This document shows positions 9,019 through 18,160 of a stretch of 64,000 bases of DNA, in pieces. Source of the DNA: an uncultured Blautia sp. (lineage in GTDB: Bacteria; Bacillota; Clostridia; Lachnospirales; Lachnospiraceae); NCBI GenBank assembly GCA_958367245.1, contig CATXEA010000001.1:183358-247357 (forward strand). The letters are read 5' to 3'. The notes under the pieces were generated by a model. It worked only from the letters and a program-made list of their open reading frames with translations, did not search any database and was not told the DNA's origin. Within the stretch, counting starts at the first letter, position 1. The number at the start of each line of letters is the position of its first letter. The position numbers and the translations under genes are program-made.

Positions 9019-9618
9019 TCAGCCTTCCAGAACAGATGAAAGAAGAATTACCTCTCTCTTATCCCGTTTCCACAAATCCGTATCGATTTCGACTTCGTAG
9101 CCGCCTCCGTTTTTGACATGCCATTCGTAGAAGGGGCGCTCTCTGTCTGCATAGGCTTCCATAATGTTCATGATAGTTCCGCCGTGGATGACAAGAGCAG
9201 CTTCTGTTACATTATTCCGGATACAGCCGGATACAGCTTTCTGGAATCCGGTAAGACTCCTGCGTTTAAATTCTTCTCTGCTTTCCCCGTTGGGAATGGG
9301 AAGTTCACAGCCGCTGTCTACCCATGTCTGATAATCCGGATTACCAGACAGTTCTTTGTAATTTTTGTTTTCAAAGTCGCCGAAATTACATTCTGACAGT
9401 TCGTCGATTATCAGGAAGCTTTTTCCCGGAAAAAGAATCTGGGCAGTTTCCAGACAGCGCTTCATAGGGCTGACATAAATATTTCCGGTCACAGGATAGT
9501 TCATTTTTTTCAAAAATTCTTTGCCCTCTTCGCAAAGGGGTTCGTCTGTGACGCCTATGTATCTGCCAAGCTTGTTTCCTTCCGTCTTTCCGTGACGGAT
9601 CAGCCATAATTTAAGCAT
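9019..9618 (-). CDS. cobC: Histidine phosphatase, probable alpha-ribazole phosphatase CobC
   Basis: A 199-aa phosphoglycerate-mutase-like phosphatase. LIRHGKTEGN (residues 6-15) carries the catalytic RHG, and LVIHGGT near the C-terminus supplies the second histidine. An acidic E-C-N-FGDFE segment follows the usual pattern. It overlaps the upstream CobU-like gene by 8 bases, which supports a role removing the phosphate from alpha-ribazole-phosphate or cobalamin-phosphate at the end of nucleotide-loop assembly. A broader phosphatase activity is possible because the superfamily is promiscuous. Confidence 0.75.
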   Translation of the reverse strand: MLKLWLIRHGKTEGNKLGRYIGVTDEPLCEEGKEFLKKMNYPVTGNIYVSPMKRCLETAQILFPGKSFLIIDELSECNFGDFENKNYKELSGNPDYQTWVDSGCELPIPNGESREEFKRRSLTGFQKAVSGCIRNNVTEAALVIHGGTIMNIMEAYADRERPFYEWHVKNGGGYEVEIDTDLWKRDKREVILLSSVLEG

Positions 9619-9991
9619 CTTTAATCACCATCCCTGTTCCGCAGATTACTCGTGTGACTCTGCTGCTGTATGCTGCCAGTTCTGTGCAGATGCGGCCTAC
9701 CGCTTCTCTGTATGCACGTTCAAAGGCATCGACAGGAACCACGCCGTATCCCACCTCATCTGAGATAAGAACGACCTGTGGATTGCGTTCTATGATTTTC
9801 TTTGCCAGAGCGCTTACATCATGTTCCTGTTTCATTTCATTTTTAATATATTCATGAAAATGAAGAATTCCCTGCGCATTAAGAAGCTGTTCTTCGTCAA
9901 TGTCGTTTCCGTTTACCCAGTTGATTTGGGGAAAATGCTTCTTTGCATATTCACTTTTTCCCTGAAATGCGCCGCCAATGATTAATTCCAT
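9611..9991 (-). CDS. Short CobU-like nucleoside-triphosphate-binding protein
   Basis: A 126-aa protein with CobU features at both ends. The N-terminus has a P-loop-like GGAFQGKS. The C-terminus matches the CobU tail (SDEVGYGVVP, then ERAYREAVGRICTELA and a final VIK). The central part differs: the segment with the RHR-type histidine that carries GMP in CobU is absent, and the protein is about 60 residues shorter than the other CobU at 18934. It may be kinase-only, regulatory or acting on another substrate. Coupled to cobC by an 8-base overlap, and read from its own strong promoter. Confidence 0.7.
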   Translation of the reverse strand: MELIIGGAFQGKSEYAKKHFPQINWVNGNDIDEEQLLNAQGILHFHEYIKNEMKQEHDVSALAKKIIERNPQVVLISDEVGYGVVPVDAFERAYREAVGRICTELAAYSSRVTRVICGTGMVIKDA

Positions 9992-10042
9992 TTGTTTTTC
10001 CTCTCATATCTGCCCGTTTTTACTGTCTTTTTTATCTTAATC

Positions 10043-10054
10043 CTGAATATTCAG
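10043..10054. promoter_or_regulatory. Palindrome in the leader of the short cobU gene
   Basis: CTGAATATTCAG is a perfect 12-base palindrome about 20 bases downstream of the -10 box. It could be an operator. It could also arise by chance in AT-rich DNA. Confidence 0.25.
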
Positions 10055-10073
10055 TCTTTATAAGTACGACTCT

Positions 10074-10102
10074 ATTATAGTTTATTTTTACAGAAAATGC
10101 AA
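10074..10102 (-). promoter_or_regulatory. Promoter of the short cobU-cobC-DUF975 unit
   Basis: On the minus strand: -35 TTGCAT (10097-10102), 17-base spacer, perfect -10 TATAAT (10074-10079). The start codon lies about 80 bases downstream. Confidence 0.65.
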
Positions 10103-10141
10103 TCTGATTTGGAGAAGGATGGTAGATTTTGGAAAATCGGA

Positions 10142-10175
10142 AAAATCCCGCAGGAAGTTCATCCTGCGGGATTTT
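10142..10175 (-). terminator. Rho-independent terminator of the 2081-aa secreted protein gene
   Basis: AAAATCCCGCAGGA (10142-10155) pairs perfectly with TCCTGCGGGATTTT (10162-10175) around a 6-base loop. The minus-strand transcript ends in a run of Ts. Confidence 0.85.
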
Positions 10176-10231
10176 CCATTGTGCTTTTCTAAAGCATTCT
10201 TTGTGAAATACACTTTTCAGTTTACGAAAGA

Positions 10232-13200
10232 CTATTTAATTTTCACAGTTTTTCTGTTGGACCATGGACTGAATACCTTGGTTTTATTTTTACTTGTTCT
10301 GTTAAAAGCATGCATTCCTACATAATAAGTTCCTGGTTTTACATTCTTGAATGTGACGCTTTCAACATTTTTGCTCACATTTTTAATTACGTATTTTCCA
10401 TATGCTACAGGGCGGTATTCTCCATTTATCTTTTTTACCTGTGTTCCGAGTACCAGATCATAGCCTGATGCATTCTTAGACTTTTTGTAAGTAACCGTGA
10501 CATTTCTGCCTTTTACTTTAACCTTTATAATTCTCGGTTTCTCCGGTGTTGTGGAAGTTATCTTAAATTCACAGGGCTTAGACCACGCGCTGAAAATCTT
10601 TTTGCCATTTTTATCACGAATCCACGAATGGCAATATGCATAGTAAGTACCTTTTTGCAGATAACCAAACTGCGCCTTCACAGCAAGCTGATTCTTCCGT
10701 ATCTGCAGATAATCCTTTGTCTTAATACAATCAATATCCGTTCCAATTACGTAATCGTATCCTTCTGCGCCGTAAACCTGACCTTCCAGTACAACAGTCG
10801 GTGTATTTCCCTCAGCATTCACATTTACGCAAACAGGAATTGCAGGTTTAAGTACCTCTCCTTTATAGGAGGTTTGACCTCCGTCTGTACGGTGGGTAAC
10901 ACCGTCTGAAGTGATTTTTGTACCATCCGGCATAAGAATGGTTCCCTCTCGGTTTACGACAGAGCCTGCCTCCGGCTTCTGAACCATTTCATTTGGGTGA
11001 GTTACTGTATTGCCTTCTTGAATTATTACAGTTTCGTCTTTTGGATTATAGGATGGATTTTCTGTTCCATTTCCTTTAGAGACAATTGTATCGTCCGCGT
11101 TGTCTTCTGAATCCTTACCCGGTAGAATTATACTTCCATCCGGTTTTATCCGTGTTCCGTTTGGAGTAACAATTGTATCGCCATCCCATTTGGAGCCATC
11201 CGGAACATAATCAGGGAGAGGTTTTGGTGTAGGGTCAACAATTACCGGCGGGCGTGGTGTCGGCGTTGGGTCAGGTGTTATAACCGGCTTCTTTTCCAGT
11301 TTGGCAATCGCATTCACCAGTGTGTCAAAAGCTGTATCAATTTCTGCCTGCATATATCTGCCCGACAAAATTACAGCAACCTCTTCCATTGCAGAGATAA
11401 AGGAATTCCATTCTTCATCCGTGCAGTTATACTCCTCACGTTTTATCTCCACAGCTTCTGTATGGAGTTTTTTCAGCTTCGCCTGATCTATTTTCTTTAT
11501 TCTGATCGAAGCAACCGCTTTTTCATAATCCGAGAAAACATATGTACCCTGGTTCAAATACAGAGTATCTGTCTCCTTATTCAGATATAGCGTTTTTCCC
11601 ATACTGTTCATATAGGAAAGAGTATGCTTTGCCCCCTCCTTCCACTGAATGGAATATTCATAGAGTGTATCTTCCGCCACAGTAAATATCGCCTTCTCAT
11701 TCTTAAAGCTGTAAGCAGTATTTTCGTTAATGGAAGGCAAACCGTATTCCCCGGCTGATGCTACCGTTACCTCTACAGGCTCCGACTTAATTTCCGGACG
11801 CATTTCTAAATAAAACGCCACCTTATAGATTCCCGGTGTCTGTGTTAAATCGCCGGAAAAATTCCATTTTGGCAAAATTTTTCCGTATTTTGTAATATCA
11901 TTAGCTGTATAGCTCTGTCCATCAAGCTTAAATGTCCAGTCATCAAAGTTATACGAATCATCTCCTGCCAGAAATCTTACATTACCCGGAATGATTTCAA
12001 GACTCTGAATTTCCGTTGTATCTTCTACAATCTGCACCGCATCGCAGGTTCCATAATAGGAAACAAGCATTGTCTGTGCCCGTTTCAGAGGAACACTGAT
12101 TTCGCCATCCGGAATAGACGGAAAATCGTATACATCAGATAATCCATTCTCATCAGTTACTACAATTTTAACCTGTTCTGTTATTGTTTCTTTGTCTTTT
12201 GTTCCAGCCGTATTTTTCGCTGCAGGAACTTCCTCTGAAAATTTAATTGTATAAATTGCATCTTCTTCTGCCTCGTACTGGAAACAGCTTGCAAGCCCTG
12301 CTTCCGGCGCCTCCTCAAGCGGGATTATAGCGTCTTTTTCACTGGAAGTTATTCCCAGATGAGCCGCTTTTTTGATAGTTAACCCCTCCAGCGGAGCGCA
12401 GACAGAACGTGCGCCTTCGATGTAAAAATTGGCTGTCAGATTATCTCCTGTCTGAATATAATCCATATCATATTTGCTTTCCGGCCATGAGATATCGATT
12501 CTTCCATATCCGGGAACTTTATTGCCAAATTTCACCCGTTTTGTTGTGCCATCATCAAAAGTGACGTTAAACCAGCAATGTCCGAAATAAATATTTCCAA
12601 TTTCCGAATACAGTTGTTCAAGCAATTCTACCACATATGTTTTTGATATTGTTTCACCCGATGTATCAAGTTCAAGCTTCTGAATCCCTCTTACTTTTTC
12701 GACGCTGACAGAAATTTCATCGTCAAGATATTCATCAGCGACATACAAGGTCTCTCCTGCTTTAAACGAGATTGGATATTGTGAGTCATAAAAGTTGAAT
12801 GCCCTCGTTTTATCACTTTCCCGGTGAACCATATGTCTGATATTTTTAGTAATATCTTTTCCCTTATGCTTTGCTGTAATCTTGTAAAAACCGGCATCTT
12901 TCATGGTTATAGCATATATATTTAAATGATTATATTTTGCAGGAACCGTATATTCTGTTTCGGTTTCTGTGATTTCCGGAATCTGTCCGCTTTCAAAAGC
13001 ATCTTTCACAGAAATTTTCTCTACCGGGTATGAAGCGGAAACAGTACGGTCATTTTCCATGTAATATGTGATTCCCTGCTTTGTACTGTAGTCATCCCAA
13101 TTAACCTCTCCTAAATAACTGCTCTGTTCATCTTCACAGCGAAAGATTTCCTGTGTTCCATTTTTATAGTTTAGATGAACTGTTACATTTTCATAGGCTT

Positions 13201-16200
13201 CATATGAAAATTCATCTATAATGACGGGAGAAAGACCTTCTACAGACATCTCTACGCCATCATGCTTCTGAATATCTATCCAGTGCGGCTTCATCTCCAT
13301 GGAAATTCCGATACAGATTTCCTCTCCCGCCTTTAAATTGTAAGTCCATCCTTTTTGAGCGTCAGAAAAATAATCTATGTAACCGGTTTCTTCCCCCTGC
13401 GGCAGGCTTCTGTAATTTCTCGGATAGATACAGACATCGTCAAATCCCATCCAGTTATTAACATTTTTGTCGATTACAAAACTGTATTTTCCGCTCTCCG
13501 GCGCTTTAAATGTAAAAACCTGTCTGTGCCCGAAAGTCCCAATGTTATCCTTTATTTTGTGTCTTCCTTCTGTACTTATAACAGGGATGTTTTCTGTTGT
13601 TTCGTTTAAAACCCGGAACGTATAGGGTCTGCTTTTGCCCACTGAAGTGCCATGATCGCTAAGAACAAATTCTACACTGGCTTCTCCATATATGGATTCC
13701 GGCCATGTTATACTAACATCGGCTTGGTAATATCTGCTTCGTTCCTCCGGTTCAAAAGCATCAACTATAATTTCTTCCTGCTCTCCATTTTTATATGTTA
13801 CAGTCAGAACCTCTCCTGAGAATGCATCGTTCATACCGGCTGGACTGTTATAGTACAAGATCCCTGAAAGAAACTGATTACAGCTTAACGTGCCTTTTTT
13901 CAATTCGATGGATGCAACCTCCGGTTTCTGACTGTCCGTTGTTTCCGCAACTTTCATCCGCATGATATTTCCGGAAACTTCACCGCATCCGTAAATTGTC
14001 TGTCCTTCTTCCAGTGTAAGAATATAATTTCCCTCATATTCCGGATAATATTCTGGATAATAGGAATCCGTTTTATCGCAAATTTTTGTGACAGAGGAAT
14101 ATTTCTGGAAAAATTTATAATTTCCGGTTTTCGGCGCTGTAAACTTAAAATATCCCTTATTTGTATTCAGATTTGTCCACACATCCTGATATTCTGTCGC
14201 TCCCAGATATTCTGTAATATCTGTTAGTTTTGTCGCGCATTTTCCTTCCTCCACATCTGAAAGAGATACAAGATTACTCTTTATTGTTACCGTCTGATCT
14301 GGAAACTCAGCAAAGCCGACCAGAAACTCTCCACTTTCCCTGTCACTCTTCTGTATGCCCAAACGTGCATCAAGAGAATGGGAATAGCTATTTAATGTGC
14401 AATTAAGAATTTCTGTTTTTCCATCGCTGGTTTTAATCTCAAAGTCGTATTTTTCGACGATATCATGCGGATCCCAGAATTCCCTGACGTATTCTTCATT
14501 GTCTGTTTCGCTTATACAGGTAATTGACAACAAATCAACTGTATTCTTTGACTTTAACAGACAACGGATCTCGTCCGGGCAGGCATAATCCCGACAGTAA
14601 ATCCACAAATAATAAATCTCGTTTGCCGGCACAGTGATTATTCCATCAGAAAAGCTAACTCTTTCCAGTATGCCGGTTTCCGGATTGACTTTACAAATCT
14701 GATCAAACAGATCTACTCCATTCATATTATAGCCAAGTTTATATGTTTCCTCTGTTTCACGTACCGGCATCTTTGCCAGAAAGCTTCTGTTTCCCAAAGG
14801 GCTTTTTCTTATTTTAGATTCTGTATTTATGTTTAGTCCTGAAAGCTCCATATTTTCAATGGAAATATATTCAATCTCCGGTCCATTTGCGCAGATTTCC
14901 TCATTTTCCCTGATATAAAATTGTGTTTGATATGTTTTTTCCTTTATATCACGCAGGAAAACTTCGTTTCCCTTTTCATCCAGCAAACGAAAATCGATGT
15001 TTCCGTAATCTTCCAGTCTTATAGGATATGAATTATATGTTGTCTCTAAAACACTTCCATCATTAAAAGTCAGTTTGACAGGAATATTTAAATCATCAAA
15101 TTCCCGTAGCAGCCATTCATCGGATAGAATACACTGCCTTTTCACAGAATCGTTTACTTCCATGGAAAGCAGAGTGGGGGCTTCCTCAATGGTAATACTG
15201 GCAGTTGTATCGGGCGATTCGGATGTGTCTTTCACACGTATGCTATATCTTTGTCCCTTATTCATTTTATAGGCAAAAGACTCACCTCTTACCTCAGTAC
15301 CCAAAAGATCCTGATAAACATTTTCAGATGTACTGCTGAACCGATAGGTTTTAGATTCCGGCGCTGTAAAATAATATTGAGCTGAACCATTTGTCAAAGG
15401 TATTTTATATGTTCCCTCCTGATTATATTCAGGGATGATTTCTGACTCAGCAAAAACAGAGAATTCATTTGGATATTCCATATCAGGCAGCGGCACCGCA
15501 ACCACGTATCGAATCTCATTCTTCGGCACAGTATATCGTATTTTTTTACCATTATGACTTTCCCAATTACCGGACTGATCATAAATTCTTGTCCTCATTT
15601 CAGGAATATTGTCCGGATATACAATCTGATAGGATGTATCGGAAGTTCCTGCCGCCAGTTCAAATGCATAACAGGATGCATAGTTTTTCGTCAGTAAAAC
15701 ATTATTTTCTGTGGTTTCTGTGATTTGCGGCCACTGCCGATCAATCGAATCAATATCCTTTAACTGATATATGAATATTTCTGATTTACATCCGGCAATC
15801 TCGAATACAAATTCATGTTCTCCTTCACACAAATTCCACAAATCCCCTTTTATGTCTTGTAGAGGACGAATCTGAAACTGTCCATATTTTTTTAATTCTT
15901 CTGTGTACTTTACTACTTGTTCCGTTCCATCCGCGAATGTTACACTGATTTCAGGATTCAGAAGGATCATAAAAGAATATAAATCTTTTCCGCCAGTCTG
16001 TGTATATCCTGTCAGTTTTTCCGGCATAGATATGGGACGAATGCTTTTAATATCCTGTACTTTTTCTACAAAAAGCGTTAATTGTTTGGACTCGGGAGAA
16101 CCTTCTATACTAGACATTCGAATTGGTCCTGCCGGATATCCCTTAAAAGTAAAATCCGTGCTTTCTCCTGTGTCCCATTTTTGCACAAAGTGGTAAGTCC

Positions 16201-16477
16201 CTTCTTCTTCAGGCGTAAATTCAAAAAATACGCTTTCACCATTTGAAGTGTCTATTACAATTTCCTTGCCCAACGTAAGACTCACCGGATCATCAAAACT
16301 ATTTGCTGCCGTAGCAGCATTTTCATCCAAAATAGCCGGCGCTTCTGCGCCATCACTAAAAGCCGGTATTTCCGGCTCATCAAGAAAGACCGGCGCTTCT
16401 TCTTCCATTCCCCATATGCTTATGGGACTTAGCGCCATGGATATGGCAAGAAACCATGCTATCAACTTTTTCTTCAT
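10232..16477 (-). CDS. Giant secreted multidomain protein, repeated beta-sandwich modules and fibronectin-III-like C-terminus
   Basis: A 2081-aa protein with a signal peptide (MKKKLIAWFLAISMALSPIS, then a likely cut near the acidic MEEEAP stretch). Most of the chain alternates segments resembling pre-peptidase C-terminal domains (hallmarks FEFTPEEEGTYHF, FKAPESGKYSF, FKFTAPKTGNYKF) with Ig-like segments ('TFADGTEQVVKY', 'TYKNGEQEEI'), about six pairs. Around residues 1660-1730 is a three-helix FIVAR-like segment, then a Pro/Thr linker (about 1730-1755), a PDG-rich repeat region and two fibronectin-III-like modules to the end. No LPXTG motif, S-layer repeat or catalytic domain was recognised. 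The start at 16477 has AGGAGG 10 bases upstream; an in-frame start at 16624 lies inside the upstream terminator region. Likely extracellular binding or adhesion, by inference only. Confidence 0.85.
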   Translation of the reverse strand: MKKKLIAWFLAISMALSPISIWGMEEEAPVFLDEPEIPAFSDGAEAPAILDENAATAANSFDDPVSLTLGKEIVIDTSNGESVFFEFTPEEEGTYHFVQKWDTGESTDFTFKGYPAGPIRMSSIEGSPESKQLTLFVEKVQDIKSIRPISMPEKLTGYTQTGGKDLYSFMILLNPEISVTFADGTEQVVKYTEELKKYGQFQIRPLQDIKGDLWNLCEGEHEFVFEIAGCKSEIFIYQLKDIDSIDRQWPQITETTENNVLLTKNYASCYAFELAAGTSDTSYQIVYPDNIPEMRTRIYDQSGNWESHNGKKIRYTVPKNEIRYVVAVPLPDMEYPNEFSVFAESEIIPEYNQEGTYKIPLTNGSAQYYFTAPESKTYRFSSTSENVYQDLLGTEVRGESFAYKMNKGQRYSIRVKDTSESPDTTASITIEEAPTLLSMEVNDSVKRQCILSDEWLLREFDDLNIPVKLTFNDGSVLETTYNSYPIRLEDYGNIDFRLLDEKGNEVFLRDIKEKTYQTQFYIRENEEICANGPEIEYISIENMELSGLNINTESKIRKSPLGNRSFLAKMPVRETEETYKLGYNMNGVDLFDQICKVNPETGILERVSFSDGIITVPANEIYYLWIYCRDYACPDEIRCLLKSKNTVDLLSITCISETDNEEYVREFWDPHDIVEKYDFEIKTSDGKTEILNCTLNSYSHSLDARLGIQKSDRESGEFLVGFAEFPDQTVTIKSNLVSLSDVEEGKCATKLTDITEYLGATEYQDVWTNLNTNKGYFKFTAPKTGNYKFFQKYSSVTKICDKTDSYYPEYYPEYEGNYILTLEEGQTIYGCGEVSGNIMRMKVAETTDSQKPEVASIELKKGTLSCNQFLSGILYYNSPAGMNDAFSGEVLTVTYKNGEQEEIIVDAFEPEERSRYYQADVSITWPESIYGEASVEFVLSDHGTSVGKSRPYTFRVLNETTENIPVISTEGRHKIKDNIGTFGHRQVFTFKAPESGKYSFVIDKNVNNWMGFDDVCIYPRNYRSLPQGEETGYIDYFSDAQKGWTYNLKAGEEICIGISMEMKPHWIDIQKHDGVEMSVEGLSPVIIDEFSYEAYENVTVHLNYKNGTQEIFRCEDEQSSYLGEVNWDDYSTKQGITYYMENDRTVSASYPVEKISVKDAFESGQIPEITETETEYTVPAKYNHLNIYAITMKDAGFYKITAKHKGKDITKNIRHMVHRESDKTRAFNFYDSQYPISFKAGETLYVADEYLDDEISVSVEKVRGIQKLELDTSGETISKTYVVELLEQLYSEIGNIYFGHCWFNVTFDDGTTKRVKFGNKVPGYGRIDISWPESKYDMDYIQTGDNLTANFYIEGARSVCAPLEGLTIKKAAHLGITSSEKDAIIPLEEAPEAGLASCFQYEAEEDAIYTIKFSEEVPAAKNTAGTKDKETITEQVKIVVTDENGLSDVYDFPSIPDGEISVPLKRAQTMLVSYYGTCDAVQIVEDTTEIQSLEIIPGNVRFLAGDDSYNFDDWTFKLDGQSYTANDITKYGKILPKWNFSGDLTQTPGIYKVAFYLEMRPEIKSEPVEVTVASAGEYGLPSINENTAYSFKNEKAIFTVAEDTLYEYSIQWKEGAKHTLSYMNSMGKTLYLNKETDTLYLNQGTYVFSDYEKAVASIRIKKIDQAKLKKLHTEAVEIKREEYNCTDEEWNSFISAMEEVAVILSGRYMQAEIDTAFDTLVNAIAKLEKKPVITPDPTPTPRPPVIVDPTPKPLPDYVPDGSKWDGDTIVTPNGTRIKPDGSIILPGKDSEDNADDTIVSKGNGTENPSYNPKDETVIIQEGNTVTHPNEMVQKPEAGSVVNREGTILMPDGTKITSDGVTHRTDGGQTSYKGEVLKPAIPVCVNVNAEGNTPTVVLEGQVYGAEGYDYVIGTDIDCIKTKDYLQIRKNQLAVKAQFGYLQKGTYYAYCHSWIRDKNGKKIFSAWSKPCEFKITSTTPEKPRIIKVKVKGRNVTVTYKKSKNASGYDLVLGTQVKKINGEYRPVAYGKYVIKNVSKNVESVTFKNVKPGTYYVGMHAFNRTSKNKTKVFSPWSNRKTVKIK

Positions 16478-16510
16478 TCTACAAATTCCTCCTTCATATA
16501 GAATACTTTT

Positions 16511-16540
16511 ATTATATCTGTATATATGTGATTCAGACAA
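16511..16540 (-). promoter_or_regulatory. Promoter of the giant secreted protein gene
   Basis: On the minus strand: -35 TTGTCT (16535-16540), 18-base spacer, perfect -10 TATAAT (16511-16516). Confidence 0.65.
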
Positions 16541-16541
16541 G

Positions 16542-16562
16542 ATGTGGCAAAAAATGTGGCAA
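16542..16562. promoter_or_regulatory. Tandem direct repeats abutting the -35 box (candidate operator)
   Basis: ATGTGGCAA occurs at 16542-16550 and again at 16554-16562, a 12-base period, ending one base from the -35 element of the giant gene. Direct repeats near one helical turn apart at this place are typical of an activator or repressor site. The neighbouring XRE-type regulator is the obvious candidate; this is inferred. Confidence 0.5.
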
Positions 16563-16577
16563 ATTAATTGCACAAAA

Positions 16578-16614
16578 AAACCATAATCAGGACATTCTAC
16601 CCTGATTATGGTTT
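16578..16614 (-). terminator. Terminator of the XRE-type regulator gene
   Basis: A 14-bp perfect stem, AAACCATAATCAGG (16578-16591)/CCTGATTATGGTTT (16601-16614), followed on the minus strand by seven Ts. It separates the regulator transcript from the giant gene. Confidence 0.85.
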
Positions 16615-16629
16615 CGAAATTCAATATGA

Positions 16630-18096
16630 CTATAATTGTTGTAAGCTTTGAATTGCTCTCTCAATAACCTCCACGGTTTCTTCTGGCGACATATAATACG
16701 ATTCATCGAAATTATTAAGATAGTCTTCGAAGGCTTCCAGAAGTCCGTGTTCCCGTATGATGAGTTCCACGTTCTGACCGGAAATATTAGTAAATAAGAG
16801 ATAACCGAAATTTCCGTTTACGCAAAGATGAAAATTCAAGGGCAGTTCCAGACCTGTAGAGGTTTCTTCTTTTAGAATACGGTAGTTGCCTCTTTTACAG
16901 TAAGGAATCATAGATTCCAGCATTTTTATCCTATCCGGAATTGGGAATGGTGAATAAAAAATATCCGGAATTTCTTTCAGGCGTCCCTCTTTTACGAAAT
17001 GCTCAAGTCCGGCTGTTGTAAAATAAGAAAAGTAATGATGAGCGTCAACTACTTTTCTGGTATTTCCAAACATCTGAAGCACAAGCGGAATAAATTCTTC
17101 ATAATTTGGAAGATTCGGATTCAATACATTTCTTAAAATTTCTTCTGTAATAAAAACAGTGAGACAGGATTCCGGCTGCAGCATGTAACAAATAGAATCT
17201 TTTGAGATTACACACCGAAAAACGGATTCGTTCTCAGGCAGGAATTTCTCCACACGAAACAACTCCGAGCATTTCTTTTTGTAGGATTCAAATAAATTCC
17301 AGAGCATAGAAACTACATCGGGATTTCCATACAGCACACCCATCTGATAATCAGAAGTACAGGTAATTGCATACTCTGACGTCAGAATCAGACAACACAG
17401 ACCGTTCAGATTTTCGAAATGAGAATGAACATCATCGTAAAAATAATATGGATGAAAATCCAAATCTGCTACATATAAAGGAAATAGCTTTTTCAAATAT
17501 TCCAGACTGCGCAATTCCTTTTTATCGTTCATCTGCCCTGTACTGTTAATACAGAGAATCTGTTCAATCCGCAGATTATGAACAGGCTTCAGGCTGGATA
17601 AAAGCTCAAACAGAAAATGATTGTCAGGCTGCAGGAATAAACTGATTCTGCCATTTTCTTTCAGGGATTCTTCCAGAAAAATTCTGTAAAGATAATGATT
17701 CAGATCAATCTGAGAGGTAAAAGATACACAGGACAGTTCTCCATGATTCAGCTTTGGGTACATCTCCAATGGATTTGGTCTTTTCTGCTTTATCAGCGTT
17801 GGCAGAGGATCCGGAAAATTGCGGATAAAATTTTCAACGCTCTGTCTTCTGTAGTAAATTTCATCTCCTACTTTTGAAATCAGATACGCTTCTTTCAGTT
17901 TCTCATATTCTACCGGCGTAAGATGAAAAAATTCTGCGATTCTGTTAACCAGATCAATCGAAGCAGGAACTTTTCTCTTTCCTGAAATATATTGATACAT
18001 AGTAGAACGGTCTACCTCGCAAAACTTATAAAGTGCAGCAACCTTCGCCTTCTTTTCGGTAATCAGCCAGGAAAGATGCTCTGAAAATGCCGACAT
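16630..18096 (-). CDS. XRE-type helix-turn-helix regulator with large uncharacterised sensor region
   Basis: A 488-aa protein. Residues about 5-75 form a Cro/CI-type helix-turn-helix (LYKFCEVDRSTMYQYISGKR, then a second helix pair). The remaining ~400 residues have no recognised domain, no membrane span and no TPR pattern that can be called with confidence. The start at 18096 has GGGGG 8 bases upstream. It lies 64 bases after cobS and is closed by its own terminator. The next gene is the giant secreted protein, whose promoter carries direct repeats, so it probably controls that gene. Its ligand is unknown. Confidence 0.8.
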   Translation of the reverse strand: MSAFSEHLSWLITEKKAKVAALYKFCEVDRSTMYQYISGKRKVPASIDLVNRIAEFFHLTPVEYEKLKEAYLISKVGDEIYYRRQSVENFIRNFPDPLPTLIKQKRPNPLEMYPKLNHGELSCVSFTSQIDLNHYLYRIFLEESLKENGRISLFLQPDNHFLFELLSSLKPVHNLRIEQILCINSTGQMNDKKELRSLEYLKKLFPLYVADLDFHPYYFYDDVHSHFENLNGLCCLILTSEYAITCTSDYQMGVLYGNPDVVSMLWNLFESYKKKCSELFRVEKFLPENESVFRCVISKDSICYMLQPESCLTVFITEEILRNVLNPNLPNYEEFIPLVLQMFGNTRKVVDAHHYFSYFTTAGLEHFVKEGRLKEIPDIFYSPFPIPDRIKMLESMIPYCKRGNYRILKEETSTGLELPLNFHLCVNGNFGYLLFTNISGQNVELIIREHGLLEAFEDYLNNFDESYYMSPEETVEVIERAIQSLQQL

Positions 18097-18160
18097 AAAA
18101 ATTTCCCCCTTCAAACTTGATATTCAAAAACACTCCGGTATTTCTATCATTTTCACTTCT

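Noticed and set aside
10232..16477. Wall-anchor LPXTG motif in the giant protein
   Set aside because: The C-terminus ends in a basic fibronectin-like segment with no LPXTG, hydrophobic tail or S-layer repeats.
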